A DNA stretch of 64,000 bases. It comes from Zea mays. Lineage: Eukaryota; Streptophyta; Magnoliopsida; Poales; Poaceae. Positions 34,669 to 47,407 of this stretch are shown in pieces (position 1 is the first letter of the stretch; each line of letters opens with the position of its first letter). The position numbers and the translations under genes were made by a program. The notes beneath the pieces were generated by a model that saw only the letters and a program-made list of their open reading frames with translations, searched no databases and was not told the origin of the DNA. The stretch covers positions 100,575,849 to 100,639,848 of the forward strand of contig NC_050104.1 of the NCBI RefSeq assembly GCF_902167145.1, read 5' to 3'.

Positions 34669-37600
34669 TCAGGGTTGGCTAGCAAAGAGGTCAGGGTATT
34701 TGGCCATCAGATCATCTTCACGCTCCCAGGTTGCTTCTTCCTCTGAATGGTGATTCCATCTGACCTTGCACATTCTGATGGTCTTCCTTCGGGTGACTCT
34801 GTCTGCAACCTCAAGGATTTGCACTGGCTTCTCAACGTAGGTCAAGTCCTCCTGGACTTCAAGACCTTCCACTGACAACTGCTCTTCTGGCACACGCAAG
34901 CACTTCTTCAACTGAGACACATGAAAGACATCATGCACAGCAGACAAATTCTCTGGCAGACTGAGCTGATAGGCCACTTCTCCATGCCTTGAGAGAATTT
35001 GGTACGGACCAATGTAGCGGGGTGCTAGCTTGCCTTTGACTCCGAACCTTCTGACTCCTCTGATCGGTGACACTTTCAGATAGACAAAGTCTCCGACTTC
35101 AAAACTCAGCACTCTTCTTCTTGTGTCTGCGTAGCTTCGCTGCCTTGATTGCGCTATCTTCAGATTCCCTCGGACCATCTTGATGTTCTCTTCAGCTTCA
35201 AGTAGAATGTCTGGCCCAAACACCTGCTTTTCTCCAGGCTGATCCCATTGCAACGGAGTTCTACAACTCCTCTCATAGAGCGCCTGAAATGGTGACATCT
35301 TCAAACTGGCCTGGTAACTGTTGTTATAGGAAAACTCTGCATAAGGCAATCTCTTGTCCCATCCGGACTGATCTTGCAACGCACAGGCTCTCAACATGTC
35401 TTCAAAAATTTGATTGGTCCTTTCAGTCTGACCATCTGTCTGCGGATGATAAGCTGAACTGAAATTCAGATGTGCGCCCAAGGCTTCATGCAACTGCTGC
35501 AAGAAATGAGAGGTGGACTGCGTTCCTCTGTCTGACACTATCTTCTTTGGCACACCATGAAGACAAACGATCCGAGACATGTACAATTCTGCCAATACTG
35601 TACTGTTGTAGTTGGTCTTGACTGGTATGAAGTGGGCTGACTTGGTCAAGCGGTCCACTACTACCCAAATGGAATCGTAGCCGGCTCGAGTGCGAGGCAA
35701 TCCGACTATGAAATCCATACCGATTTCATCCCATTTCCACTGAGGGATTTGCAACGGTTGCAACAATCCAGCTGGTCTCTGGTGCTCTGCCTTAATTCTT
35801 CGACAACTATCGCACATAGCCACATGCTCTGCGATTTCCCTCTTCATTCCGTACCACCAGAATTTCTTCTTCAGATCCTGATACATCTTCTCACTACCAG
35901 GGTGAATCGAATAGGCTGTCTCATGAGCTTCCTTGAGAATCAACTCTCGAATGGATTGGACATTGGGAACACACAAGCGGTCTTTGAACCATATCACACC
36001 TTCTGCATCTTCCCGAAAATCTTTGCCTTTGCCTTCCAGAATCAGTCGCCAGATCTCACTGATCTTCTCATCATTCTTCTGCGCTTCTTTGATTTCCCGC
36101 TCCAAGGTAGGTTCCAACTCAACTATGACTCCTCGCGAATTGTTCAGAAATCCGAGACTCAACCTGTCAAACTCCTTGGCCAACTCATAAGGCATCGGAC
36201 GAGCGATCATCAGGTTGACTTGACTCTTCCTGCTCAAAGCATCTGCCACTACGTTTGCTTTACCTAGATGGTAGTGAATCTCCAACTCATAGTCTTTGAT
36301 CAACTCTAACCATCTTCGCTGCCTCATATTCAACTCTGACTGAGTGAATATGTACTTCAAACTCTTGGGGTCTATGTAAAACATCGCATTTCTGTCCATA
36401 CAGATAGTGCCTCCATGTCTTCAGTGCGTGAACCACTGCTGCCAACTCTAGGTCATGGATTGGGTAATTCTTCTCATGAACCTTCAACTGTCGGGACGAG
36501 TAAGCCACCACTCTTCCCTCTTGCATCAACACGCATCCCAAACCTGTGTAACAAGCATCACAATACACCGAGAAGGGCTTGTGCACATCAGGCAAGACTA
36601 GGACAGGCGCTGTTGTCAACTTCTCTTTCAGCGCTTCAAAGGCCTCTTGGCATTTCTGGGTCCACTTGAACTCAACTTTGTTACCTAGCAACGCTGTCAT
36701 TGGTTTCGCAATCTTTGAAAATCCTTCAATGAATCGCCGATAATATCCGGCCATTCCAATGAAACTCTTGATTCCTCGGGCATCTGTTGGCGCTTTCCAG
36801 TTCAGAATGTCTGCCACTTTCTTCGGATCCACAGCCAATCCTTCTTTGTTGATTATGTGATCCAAGAATAGGACTTCATTGATCCAGAATTCACACTTGC
36901 TCAACTTTGCATACAACTGGTGCTCTCGCAATCTCTGCAATACCATCTTCAAATGACTTGCATGCTCTTCTTCGCTTTGAGAATAAATCAGAATGTCATC
37001 GATGAATACCACCACAAACTTATCAAGGTAATCCATGAATACATTGTTCATCAAGTTCATGAAGAACGCTGGTGCATTGGTCAAACCAAAAGACATCACT
37101 GTGAACTCATACAACCCATACATGGTAATGAATGCCGTCTTCGGAATGTCCGAAGGTCGGATCCTGAGCTGATGATAAACTGACCTCAAATCAATCTTGG
37201 AGAACACACTGGCTCCCCTCAACTGGTCGAACAGATCTTCTATCCTGGGCAAAGGGTACTTGTTCTTGATTGTGACTTCATTCAAAGCTCGATAATCGAT
37301 ACACATCCTTTTGGTGCCATCTTTCTTCTCCACAAACAAGACAGGAGCGGCCCAAGGCGAGGTGCTTGGCCGGATGTAACCTTTCTCTGACAGCTCATCA
37401 ATCTGCTTCTTAAGTTCTACCAACTCTGGTCCGGATATTCTGTAAGCTCTCTTAAAGATAGGGGCGGTTCCAGGAAGAAGCTCTATGGCAAACTCAACTT
37501 TCCGCTCTGGTGGCATACCCGGTAAGTCCTTTGGAAACACATCTGGGAACTCGGACACAACCTTGATACTCTCAATTGGGTCTGCTTCACTGCTATCGAC

Positions 37601-39219
37601 AGCTATCTGATAACAACTTCCTTTCTTTGGCTCAGGCGGGACTAACTCGGTCACCACTTCCTCTACTAGTGGGGACACCAACTTGATTGTCCTCTTATCA
37701 CAACTGATAACTGCCTGATACTTATCTAGCCAATTCATCCCTAGGATGACATCTATTCCCTGAGTACCCATTACTATGAGGTTGGTGGGAAACGCTATCC
37801 CCTTATTTCCACACATACATTCAAACAAATGCTATCGGCTCGAATTCTACCACCGGCTGAGTCAATTTGAATGGGGGTTGACATGGTAGTAATTGGAAGA
37901 TTATGTGCTTCTACCCATGATGCAGTAATGAAAGAATGTGTTGCTCCAGTATCAAATAACACTTCTGCAATATGGGAGTCGACTGGGAACATACCTACTA
38001 TCATGCCGGGGGTCTCCTGAACTGCTTCAGCCTCCAAGTGGTTCAGTCTTCCATGATTGTAGCGTGGCTGAGAGCGGTTGCCTGTGCCAGGCTGAGACAC
38101 ATTCTGCTTTGCTGGGGCATTGGGGCCTGACTGCTGCTGGGCTGCCTTCTTCGGACATTGCATCACCTAGTGGCCTTGCTCTCCACAGTGGAAACATGCT
38201 CTGTTTCCAACCTGAGCTGGTGCTGCCTGATTGTTCTGTTGGGCTGGGGCAGGAAGACGAGGTGCCTGCTGATTCTGCCTCTGAAACTGACCTCCTGACT
38301 GATTGCTCTGACGGTTCTGATACTGGTGCTGAGGATACTGCCTTTGGAACTGCTGATGCTGCTGAGGTGGATGTTGGTTCTGCCTGAACTGCTGAGGTTG
38401 ATTGCCTGAGAAACGAGGACGATTGCTGCTTCCAGGCTGGGGTCCACTGATCTTGCGCTTACGATCCTCCATCTCCTTACGCTTCCTCTCTGTCATGATT
38501 GCTCTGTCAATCAGGTGCTGAAATGTCGGAAAGGTGTGATTCATCAGTTGGTACTACAGAGGGTCAACAAAGCCTCTCAGGAAACGGTACTGCCGCTTGG
38601 CGTCGGTGTTGACATCTTCAGGAGCATAGCGAGACAACTGCAGAAACCTATCCCGGTACTCACTGATAGACAATGGCCCTTGCTTGAGGGCAAGGAACTC
38701 CTCCTTCTTCACTGTCATCAGACCTGCAGGAACATGGTACTGACGAAAGCTTCCTCTGAACTCTTCCCAGGTGATGGTGTCGGGGTGGGCATGGGTGGCG
38801 AGGTAAGACTCCCACCATGACTGAGCTGCTCCTCTCAACAGACGGGGACCATACAGGACTTTCTCCCTATCATCGCACTGAGCGGTATGCAACTCCCGCT
38901 CCACAGTGTGCAGCCAGTCTTCAGCATCCATGGGGTCAGAAGAGTGAGCAAACGTTGGTGGATGACCTCTCATGAACTCAGCACGCTTGTCTCTGGGCAT
39001 CTAAGGCTGAGGTGGGGCCTGCTGGTGTTGCTGCTGCTGCTGCTGAATGGCGGCCAGAGTCTGACCGATGGCTTGAACTGCCTGAGTCTGCATCAGAAAC
39101 ATCTGCTCGATCGACATCGGGGGCGGGGGCGGCAGGTGCTGTTGCTGGGGTACCTCATCCTGCTGAGCGGCTCGCTCCTGCTGAGCACGCCTTCCTCCTC
39201 TGCGCCTGTTCTCTGACAT
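34669..39219 (-). pseudogene. gag-pol: Gypsy gag-pol polyprotein: gag, protease, RT, RNase H, integrase, chromodomain-like tail
   Basis: Starts at ATG 39217-39219 right after TCTGCAG. Gag core with SWWESYLATH and REYRDRFLQLSR-like stretches; Gln-rich linker; CCHC knuckle CFHCGEQGH; protease VLFDTGATHSFI; RT with [13 protein letters not shown] and FIDDILIYS; RNase H with [18 protein letters not shown]; integrase HHCC ([11 protein letters not shown]...[11 protein letters not shown]) and DDE core ([30 protein letters not shown]); and a C-terminal [14 protein letters not shown] chromodomain-like motif. Three in-frame TAG stops (39003, 38556, 38169, upper coordinate). Two frameshifts, near 37805 (apparent loss of one G from a G run) and near 36395 (apparent gain of one T), cancel each other: integrase is back in the gag frame. 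Natural stop 34669-34671. Non-functional. Confidence 0.9.
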
Positions 39220-39624
39220 CTGCAGAATGCAACCACACATCAGAACTGATCTAGCAAATCTTGCAGCATAAGAAAAGAGTATAGAATTCTTCAACAGCAC
39301 TAAACAGATGAGCATCTTCACTGATCTCCAACACAGACCACACAACTTCTCAGATAAAGAGGAAAGTGGAATAAAAGGTTTCCCAACTATATAGCTAACT
39401 CCATTAACATATAACAGGTAAACCATAATGCAGGGGATACCCACACTCTGGTGACAGTCATTACAAAGATCCAAACCAAACATAGTTCATCATGACAAAC
39501 ATAAATGCACAGGATATAGCAAACTACCCTGTCTAACTAAGACTAACTAAGAGCGAGACTAACGCTAAGACTGTAGCTTCTACGTATATATTTTGTATTA
39601 ATTACAAGATCTAACTCTAACAAT

Positions 39625-40620
39625 CTATGGTTCTAGATTTATCTTGGTCTTGCAGTCGGGATTGCCATAAGGCTGGTGTCCACGCCGAGGTGAGCGGTAC
39701 GGGTGCTGAGTCCCGACGGGAGCGGGGGAACCATCATCCAGGTGACGACGTTCCGCGCGCTCAGCCCGCAGCAGGGCGACCTCACCACGAGCCCTACTCA
39801 GCTCGTCTAATGCATGGTCCAGCTCCGTGTTTAGCACGGTGGCTAGGTTGACTTTGCTGCTCAACCTAGGATTGTCCTCACCAACAGGTGAGACAATCAC
39901 GCCTCCTGTGCTGCCAGATGGACGGCGGGGGTAATACTTCAGGTTGAGACCGTCAGCTACCCCACCGAGCACCGATCAGTAGTGTGAAAGCGCACGCCGT
40001 GCAGCATCTTGCATGGCCGCCTCAGCTGAGTCCCGCTCAGAAATAGAATAGTGCTCTGAGCAGACCTCAACACCCTAGAGACTGTTCTCCGAACGGCGCA
40101 CCAAGCAGGTCGCCTCCCAGCGGTCCGGGTAGACCCCGCGACTATGCTGGTAGACCACACAGCGATACTCGATGGACCAAGTACGCCGGTTAAGTGCCCC
40201 ACGTAGCAGGGTGTCGAGCGCGTCGTGGAAGTGACACCCGCGAGCAGCGTCGCGAGTGATGGGTCGAGCAACCCATCCTTCCGGCTCCTGGTCAGCAGAA
40301 AAGTCGGTGTCGTGGCTCGAGCTGTCGTCGCCACCTCCGTCGTCTGGGTCTCCTCCAGCAGCTACTCCAGAGGCTGGGGCGCCCAGTGGTGGTGCAGGGG
40401 AGCAGCTCCTCACGGACTCTATCTCCTGTTGGAGCGAGAAAGAAGAGCCCTACTGCTCCTGCTCCTGTCGTCGACGTTCCTGCTCCTCATGCAGGCGATG
40501 GTGTAGCCTCTCCAAATGGCTGGACTGTCCGGCCACGGGACGGCGAAGCGGACGCTCAGCAAGGCGGGAGGGTAAGAAGGGGATGACGGACTTTCGTGCA
40601 GTGTGTCTAAGACGAGCCAT
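39625..40620 (-). pseudogene. Additional ORF upstream of gag in the minus-strand gypsy element
   Basis: One frame of 331 codons from ATG (40618-40620) to TAG (39625-39627), with two in-frame TAG codons (40450-40452 and 40075-40077) and no frameshift. It lies between the PBS and gag on the element's sense strand. It begins MARLRHTARKS, continues through an Arg/Glu-rich stretch and an acidic linker (DPDDGGGDDSSSHD), then a compact region (IEYRCVVYQHSRG, WEATCLVRR, AAMQDAARRALSHYC) and a Leu-rich coiled coil (ELDHALDELSRARGEV). I do not recognise a named family. The ATG directly follows the acceptor-like TCTTTTGTAG. The function is unknown; comparable in place and layout to 57358-58227. Confidence 0.7.
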
Positions 40621-40857
40621 CTACAAAAGACACCGCAAGCAAAAGAGTGAGAACAGAATTAATATGATCAGCAAATAATGAATCATAAATAAATGAAGGA
40701 TTAGAATAAAACCTAATTTTCAGCAAGGTATATTATATAGTAGAACATAGGTTTGGTCGGTATGACCAACTTTTGAAGGGATATCAAAGTCAAGGCAGGG
40801 ACAAAGGTCTATAGTCCTTAGAACGACCATTCTATTCTAGGTTAGCGGTCCTACAGT

Positions 40858-40877
40858 CAGCACGGCTTTGATACCAC
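40858..40877 (-). other. Primer binding site of the minus-strand gypsy element
   Basis: The minus strand reads TGGTATCAAAGCCGTGCTGA starting three to four bases inside the right LTR border (TGTGACATAAG then TGGTATC). Met-tRNA-type PBS, with one difference from the usual TGGTATCAGAGC. Confidence 0.75.
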
Positions 40878-40880
40878 TTA

Positions 40881-43800
40881 TGTCACACCCGGTTTTAGAA
40901 GGCAAACCGAATGCGAACCATGTACGTGCCAGGATCAGTAATTCACGTACACAACAGTTACATAACATGGACATCATCACACAGTGCTCAAAATAGTATT
41001 AAAAAGGGAAATAATAGTCGATTACATCATACGTCTGAGACGTCCACATAGTCCTTACAATAAATCAAAGTGCGAAAACGAAACGTAGATAACCGCTTGT
41101 TCTCAAATGCTATGAGTTAAGAACAAGGCAACACAGAAAATGTTAATCGGTAAAGTCCTTCGTCCTTCGAAGCATTATTTCCCTTAGGATATAATGATTT
41201 TCGGACGAAGGTTATGAAGGGCGTGCCTTCATAAACACAGCATACAATGACGAAGGATGAATCATAAGGAATACGAAGGATAACATAGACAATTATATAT
41301 TATTATCAACTTATTATCATTGTGAAGAAACAGAAATAATATCGAATTACAAATGTACCTTCAGCTTGGAAGGAGATGAAAATACAGGTGTGACGCAAAA
41401 GCAAATGCCAAATCAGCGTGAACAGTACGGGGGTACTGTTCACCTATTTATAGACACGGGACACAGCCCACACAAAATTACATTCATGCCATTTACATTT
41501 GGTAATAATTCTATAGCAATCCACCGAGGTCTGAATAGCCTTTTCATCTTTAAGTCAGTTTCATTTTCTGCTAGCACGCCGAAGCTTTTCCGCTCACATC
41601 TTCGGCGCTGTATCAACCTTCGTATTATTTTAGGCTTCTCTTACTGTGATTCCGACTCGAGTCCGAAGATACCTGTTCACACATTATGCTCCAGAAATAC
41701 TGTTAAATCCTGTTTTTGAGGACCTTCGTAAGCCGAAGGCCCCCAACACCGCGGCCTTCACAGGCAGTCGACTGGGGGTTGCCGCTAACCCACGCCTAGA
41801 ACTCGTTGTAGTCTTGGAACTCCTAGAAGTCTCCTTCCACGGCTTCATCTTCGCCTGAGCAGTGGTTGCAATGCTAACAACCTGGGGATGGGGGGGTTTG
41901 GTGTGTAAAGCAAGGGTGAGTACACATCAACATACTCAGCAAGTATCTTGTTTGGCTGTAGTGGACTAGCTTTATGTGGGGATAAGTTAAGCAGTTTTAG
42001 TTGGTCAGATTATTATTTTACTAATAGAAAGCCAGGTTTTAGCATTAACCCAAGTTATTAGCCCGATGTACTCTTTCCAAACGGAAAGAATACCACTTAC
42101 TAGTACCATAGTCATAACCAGAACCATCAATTTTATTGCCACCTGTAAACCAAAATGTCTCTGATCAAGTACCACTAATCACTGGAGCTCCCTTGGCCGC
42201 TCATAATCGCGAGCACGGCTGATATATAAGTTTTCAAACACTCTGCACAGGTTGTGCACTTTACCCACAAGCTGTGATTCCCTTTCTGCCCGGAGAGAGC
42301 TACTCCCCATTGACCACTACCTAGGTGTCCTAGCAGGGCATCACTACGTAGCCTTTATAAAGATTCCCCGGGGCTTTAGCCACCCGTTAGGTTTCCTAAA
42401 TGTACCGCATTCCTCCCCAAGGGACAAATCAACCTTGGCAGAGCGAGCCTCATACATCGAGCTCCATTGACGGCACGACGATGAAGCGAACTACACCCCG
42501 GATCCTCTAATTATTCAGCTAAGGGCATCCCATTCCAACCTCATGGTTGCACTGTTTTCCCGGGCGGTCATCCATAGAACAGGTCCTTACAGAGAGGCAC
42601 TCGAGAAACCGCTCGAGCCCCCTTAAAGGCCACAAGTACAACATCATAATAAGAGAAGGGAAAACAGCGTATCATAGATAATCTCATCATGTTCATTGAT
42701 TAGAGTTTGAGCAATAGCATAAAGCTAAACAATAATAATCCAACCCAAAATAGGTAAACAAGGACATGGATAACAAAACTAGTCAATTCTTAGGCATAAA
42801 TGTGTAAAGCGGGAGGTGAATTAAAGAATGAATAGGACAGAGATAGGTCAAGGGACACTTGCCTCCACCAACCGACTGCTGCTCAGGGGCTTCTCCTGCG
42901 AGTTCCTCGGGCTCTTCAACCGGATCGTTCTCTATGCGATTGCAAGCATACATACATCCATCCATTCAAATTAGGAAACAAACAGTACACCATACAAGAG
43001 AACAAATAAAGTAAATATGCATAGAATATCACATACGATAATGAATTTACCATGGGGCGGGGAAAGGTCTCGCGAGGGTTAAAGTTTATGCTCGAGGCGC
43101 ATTACGGGTAGGCGAATAACTAGACGTTACGCGCTCTAGTTCCAGTTGGTTCTAACAAAAGGATTAGCTACATGCACTAATGTAAACGTGACCACTTTTA
43201 GTAGATTAACATTGAATGAGATCGATGATTAGCTATACAAATTAACTAACATAACCAATTTCCAAATTGAGACTCCTATCTTATTAATATAAACACGTGA
43301 TTAGCGCGCATAGGACACGGGGGGGAGTAGACGGGGCGTCTGGGGGGTAGACGGGGGCACGACGGGTCGTGCCAAGGCACGCGCACAACGCGAGCACGCG
43401 CGCGAGGCCGCACGCACACACTACGAACTAGTCGTGCGCACGTCGGGGCCGTGCGCTAGACGAGCTCAAGGCCGCGCGCCATGGGCACGCTGGGCCGAGC
43501 TCGAGGCCACGCCGGGACCGTCACGACGCGAGCAAGGCACGGCGGGGCGAGCGGGCAAGCACGCCGGGGCAAGCGAGCACGGGCGAGCGAGGACACGGCC
43601 GGCCACCACGCCGGGGCGGGGACGGCGCGACCGAGCCGGGCACGGGGGCGGGCGGCCGAGCCGGGGCGGGGCTCGCCGGGGACGGGCGCGGCGGGGGGCG
43701 GCCGAGCCGGGCACGGGACGGGGCGGGGCGGCTCGCCGGAGCGAGGTCGAGCGAGGGCGGGGCTCGCCGGGGCGAGGCGATGCGGGGGCGGGCTTGCCGG

Positions 43801-44768
43801 AGGGGGGCGGGCGCGGGCGCGGCGAGGCGGGGGGCAGCCGGGGTGAGGCCGGGCGCAGCGAGGCGGGGCCGAGGCGGGCTCGCCGGGGGACGGCCGAGCC
43901 GGGCGCGGGGAGGGGCGGGGGGCGGGGCGCCGGGGCCGAGGCGGTGGGGCGGGGCCGGCCGGGCGCGGCCGGGCGCGGCCGGGCGGGGTCGGGGCGCGGC
44001 AGGGCGGGGCCGGCGCGGGACGGGCTTGCCGGAGCGGCCGAGCTCGCCGGGGCCGGGCGAGCGCGCCCATGGCGCGGGGGAGGGCGCCAACGAGAGGGGG
44101 AAGGAGGAGGGAGGGGAGGGAGAAGGGGGAGGAGGGGGAAGCCTCACCGTGGGCGGGGGAGGGCGCGGCGGCCTCGCTAGGGCGGCGGCGGCGCTAGGGC
44201 GGCGGCTAGGGTTAGGGGAGAGGGAGTTGGGGGAGGGGATGACGGGCGGGGCCCACGGGAGAGGAGAGAGAGGGAATTTGGGGGGGCGAGGGGCGGCTGG
44301 GCCGCTTGGGCCCAAAGGGGGAAAAGGGGGGCGCGGCTGGGCCGCCAGGACGGCCCACGGCGGGGGAGGGGGCGGCTGGGCTACCGCAGGGCCCACGCGG
44401 GAAGGGGGGAAGGGGGGCGGCTGGGCCGCCAGCTGGGCCGGCGCGAAGGGGGAGGGGGCGGCTGGGCCAAAAGGGAGAAGGGGGGGAGAGAAAAAGAAAA
44501 ATCTTTTCTTTTTCTAATTTCCATATTTTCTTATATGCCTAATTCTCCAATTCACGTGACCACAAGCAGAAGAGTGCATAATCCGGCATGATGCAACAAC
44601 CAAAAATAGTTCTAGGTTTTGCTTACACAAGATGTCGAGCTAATTCTCGCTATAACTTTTGGAAAAGATCAAGGCTTAGCGAGAAGAAAAGGGAAAAGGA
44701 AAGGGTAACGCCTGAATTTGGTGAGAGAAAAGAAGGAAAAAATATACCCCCAAATTCAGGGCGTTACA
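40881..44768 (-). repeat. Gypsy 5' LTR containing a nested solo LTR
   Basis: TGTCACACCCGG...GGGCGTTACA. About 3236 bp after subtracting 41097-41748, matching the left LTR length (3235 bp) despite the left poly-G expansion, so other small indels balance it. GC-rich block at about 43326-44480. Confidence 0.9.
41097..41748 (+). mobile_element. Small solo LTR, second copy (about 652 bp)
   Basis: Same family as 19852-20426: CTTGTTCTCAAATGCT at the left, gtgaacagtacggggg and cacctatttatagacac (TATA-like) in the middle, CCCCCAACA at the right. The left LTR of the host element shows the empty site (gataaccgtggccttcac). The first nine bases of the family (TGTTGGTCA) are missing, so the left end is slightly truncated. 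CCGC flanks both sides, a 4 bp remnant of the target duplication. Confidence 0.78.
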
Positions 44769-45197
44769 AATGCTCAGCTCTAACCATCCTCTTTGGTAAG
44801 CCTTACACTTCACATGAGCTCCCACCTTTGGTGAGTTCATGCACATTATTCCCCACAACTTGTTGACCTATGAACGTATGTGAGCTCACTCTTGCTATCT
44901 CACACCCCCCACACAGGTCAAGAATAGGTACCACAGGATGAGGTGCATGGAGGAGGCCGCGATGTGTTCGTGAGAGGTCTGGCCGTCGTCTCCCAGTCAA
45001 CTTTGGGTTGCTGGACCATTGTCTCCTTATAATTTAATTATTTATTTATTTTTTACAGAACTCCTATTATATAGTAAAGATATGACATTCGATCCTGTGC
45101 CATGATTCATCATATGTGTGAGACTTGGTCCCAACACACCTGGTGATTATGTTCGCGCTCGGGTCTTGGTGCCCCAAAACCTGGGTGTGACATCTGA

Positions 45198-46316
45198 CCA
45201 TGAGCAACGTCCGGAGACAGAGCAGGGAAGGCGACGCTAGAGCCCGCGCCCTGAGATTTCAGAGGCAAAACAGAGAAAGGGAAAACAAGGATGGGGAGTC
45301 GACCGAACGACCACTAGCTCGGCCCTCATGCTTGCAGAGACGGTGGGAGAGAGGCAACGAGCGCCTTGGCCAAGCACCTGATGTCGGTGCACACAACAGA
45401 GATGAAGGCCGATGGAAGCGGTGTAGAGTCCGTGCGGCGCGGTCGATGGCCAAGGCGGCCAGTTCAGCGCCAGCCGAGTGCGTCGGCTGGGAGAGGAGGA
45501 AAGAATTTGGGTTTGAATCCTCCTCCAATTTTCAGCCTTAAATAGAAACTGCTACAGTGTGCTAGTGATTCCATGCCGTTGGATCTCATCCTACGACGCA
45601 CTAAAAGCGGGCAGGGGAAGACATCCGCGCGTGGGCCACTTTAGCGGCCTAGGCCCAGGCCCAGTTTGTGGCTTGGGCGCGCCATCCCCCTGCAGCCTAG
45701 CCAAGATGGCTGAACAAGGCCGGGCCATGTGGCCGACCAGGCCGAATAGCCTTATATTTCTCCAACGAATTTTAATTATTTTATTTATTTCCTAGAATTA
45801 GTGAACAGAAAAAGAAATCAGTGAAAATAGTAAAGAAAATTCAAAAAAAGAAATATTTTTCTCAGATATAGAAAATTACAGAGATATTTATGGACTATTT
45901 ATTATTCTGCTGCGTACTTTGGTACTTTTATTTATATCTTATGTAATTTTCAGTTGATTATGAAACCAGAGTGGATTAATTATTGTTTAAATTGCATAGA
46001 ACTCTGAAAATTTGTGGTAATTGAATATTTTAACCCACGTTATATATTGTTACCACATTTTGAACTAGAAGTATATATATTCTAGATCATCCAATGATGA
46101 TTTAGAATTTTAGAACCAGATTATTATTTATTTTTCTATGCATTATTGTTTATTATGAAACCCACGTGGATTAATTCTCATTAAGTGCATAGAAATTCAT
46201 TTTGACCAACGTTGAATATTGTTGCCACATTTTATACAAGAATTAAGTTTTCTAGATCATTCAACGATGGTTTAGAATTTTAGAACCAAGAAATTTTGTA
46301 GATCAGACATGGTTAT
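45198..46316. other. Continuation of older host sequence, with a degenerate tandem repeat
   Basis: Contiguous with 28031 once the solo LTR is removed. GC-rich part 45198-45750 with no recognised gene. AT-rich part 45770-46310 has two diverged copies of a unit of about 190 bp with shared words attatgaaacc, gtggattaatt, ttgttaccacatttt/ttgttgccacatttt and gatttagaattttagaacca. This looks like LTR-type sequence, family unknown. Confidence 0.45.
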
Positions 46317-47407
46317 TGTCGGTGGTAGATTGTGAGGTAGATTTTGTAGAATGCACCCGCCCTAATCCTAAGATGAGGAGAGGCCTAAACGTTTTGCTTG
46401 TGAGGTAGATTGTGGGATGAACACAAGAAGACACGAGGATTTAGAGTGGTTCAGGCCGCCGGAGCGTAATACCCTACCTCCACTGTCTGTGTATTGTATT
46501 GAGTGTGTCAAGCGTATGAGTTGAACTTGTCCCTTGTGCGCTGTGTCCTCTCCCTTTTATAGTTTAAGGAGGGAACATACAAGGGTGTTGAGCCCCGACA
46601 TGTGGGCTCGAGAGCATAATGAAAGGAACACATTATATGGATATATAATGCTAATAACACCTGAGTAATCACCGGGCGCCATGATGACCGCAGTCCACGC
46701 AGTATTGATAGGCGGCGACTATTTTCTTAGTAACGTGTGAGTAATGATGAGTAATAGCGTAGTGCACGCAACGTGGACTGGGCGCGCCGCCTACCAGTGG
46801 AATGGACAGGCGTACGTCTTATCCGCAATAAATGCAGAGGCGACGTAGCCCAGAGGCCTTACGCCAGGCTCCGCCCGTTGGCTTACGTCACGTGCAGTAG
46901 GCCACGTGGCAGCATCGGGTCTCTGCCTAGGCAGGGAGCAGAAGTGTATACGATAAGGTTCGGACACGTGTCGTCACCGGACCCCCGCCTGGGCCTTGAC
47001 TAAGGCTTGGGTATGCTCTGTCCTAGAATCCCGAGACCCTGCTGTGAGCGACCCGGACCCCACAGAGGGGTCCGGAAACCATCCTAGGGGTCAGGTTTGC
47101 ACACATGGAGGTCCTGGACCATACCCGGAGGCCCAGACTGTATATACATGGGTCCGGCATCTTCGCATGGGGGTTTGGACCCGCTGGTGATGCCCTAGAG
47201 TGTGCAGCTCTCTGGACACGCGGCGGTACCGGACCTACCTATGTGGTGGGGTCGGTACTGTTGCTGGCCCAGAGTAGTTGCCCGACGCTTGGGCGAGTCA
47301 TGGCATGGTCCCACGTACAGCCCTTTTACCACGCGACTATAGATAGAAGCGTGGGCACTGTGCTTTTATATAGCAGTAGGGGGTACCCCTGTTTTAGGGT
47401 ACCGACA
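46317..47407 (-). repeat. Tat-clade 3' LTR
   Basis: TGTCGGTGG...GGTACCGACA, ends forming a short inverted repeat. The minus-strand TATA box CTATAAAAGGG lies at about 46553-46563. Immediately right is the complement of a purine-rich tract (gtggcccccgggccc), fitting the PPT of a minus-strand element. The partner LTR is not in the window. Confidence 0.75.

Larger units (their letters stand above)
31398..44768 (-). mobile_element. Ty3/gypsy chromovirus-like element (Del/Tekay type), full length
   Basis: Minus-strand element with LTRs 31398-34632 (3235 bp) and 40881-44768 (3888 bp, of which about 652 bp is a nested solo LTR). LTR ends are TGTCACACCC...GGGCGTTACA. Flanks AATGT (31393-31397) and AATGC (44769-44773) are a 5 bp target duplication with one mismatch. 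Internal order right to left: PBS, additional ORF, gag, protease, RT, RNase H, integrase with a chromodomain-like C-terminus, PPT. Inserted in the long solo LTR. Coding regions carry several nonsense codons and two frameshifts. Confidence 0.92.
28032..45192 (+). mobile_element. Long solo LTR (about 3.8 kb), split by a nested gypsy element
   Basis: Begins TGTAAAGCCC (28032), ends GGGTGTGACA (45192), and is flanked by perfect TCTGA target duplications (28027-28031 and 45193-45197). Without the nested element (31398-44768) it is about 3.8 kb. It has a plus-strand TATA box near 28800 and a degenerate tandem repeat of about 150 bp at about 29750-30170 (tttgatccattctagttgc-type units). No PBS, coding region or second LTR lies between the duplications, so it is a solo LTR. 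Size and ends suggest a Del/Tekay-type gypsy family. Related fragment at 14733-16320. Confidence 0.82.

Noticed and set aside
43434..44517. Equivalent long GC-rich frames in the right LTR
   Set aside because: Same compositional artefact. The frames differ from those in the left LTR although the DNA is homologous.
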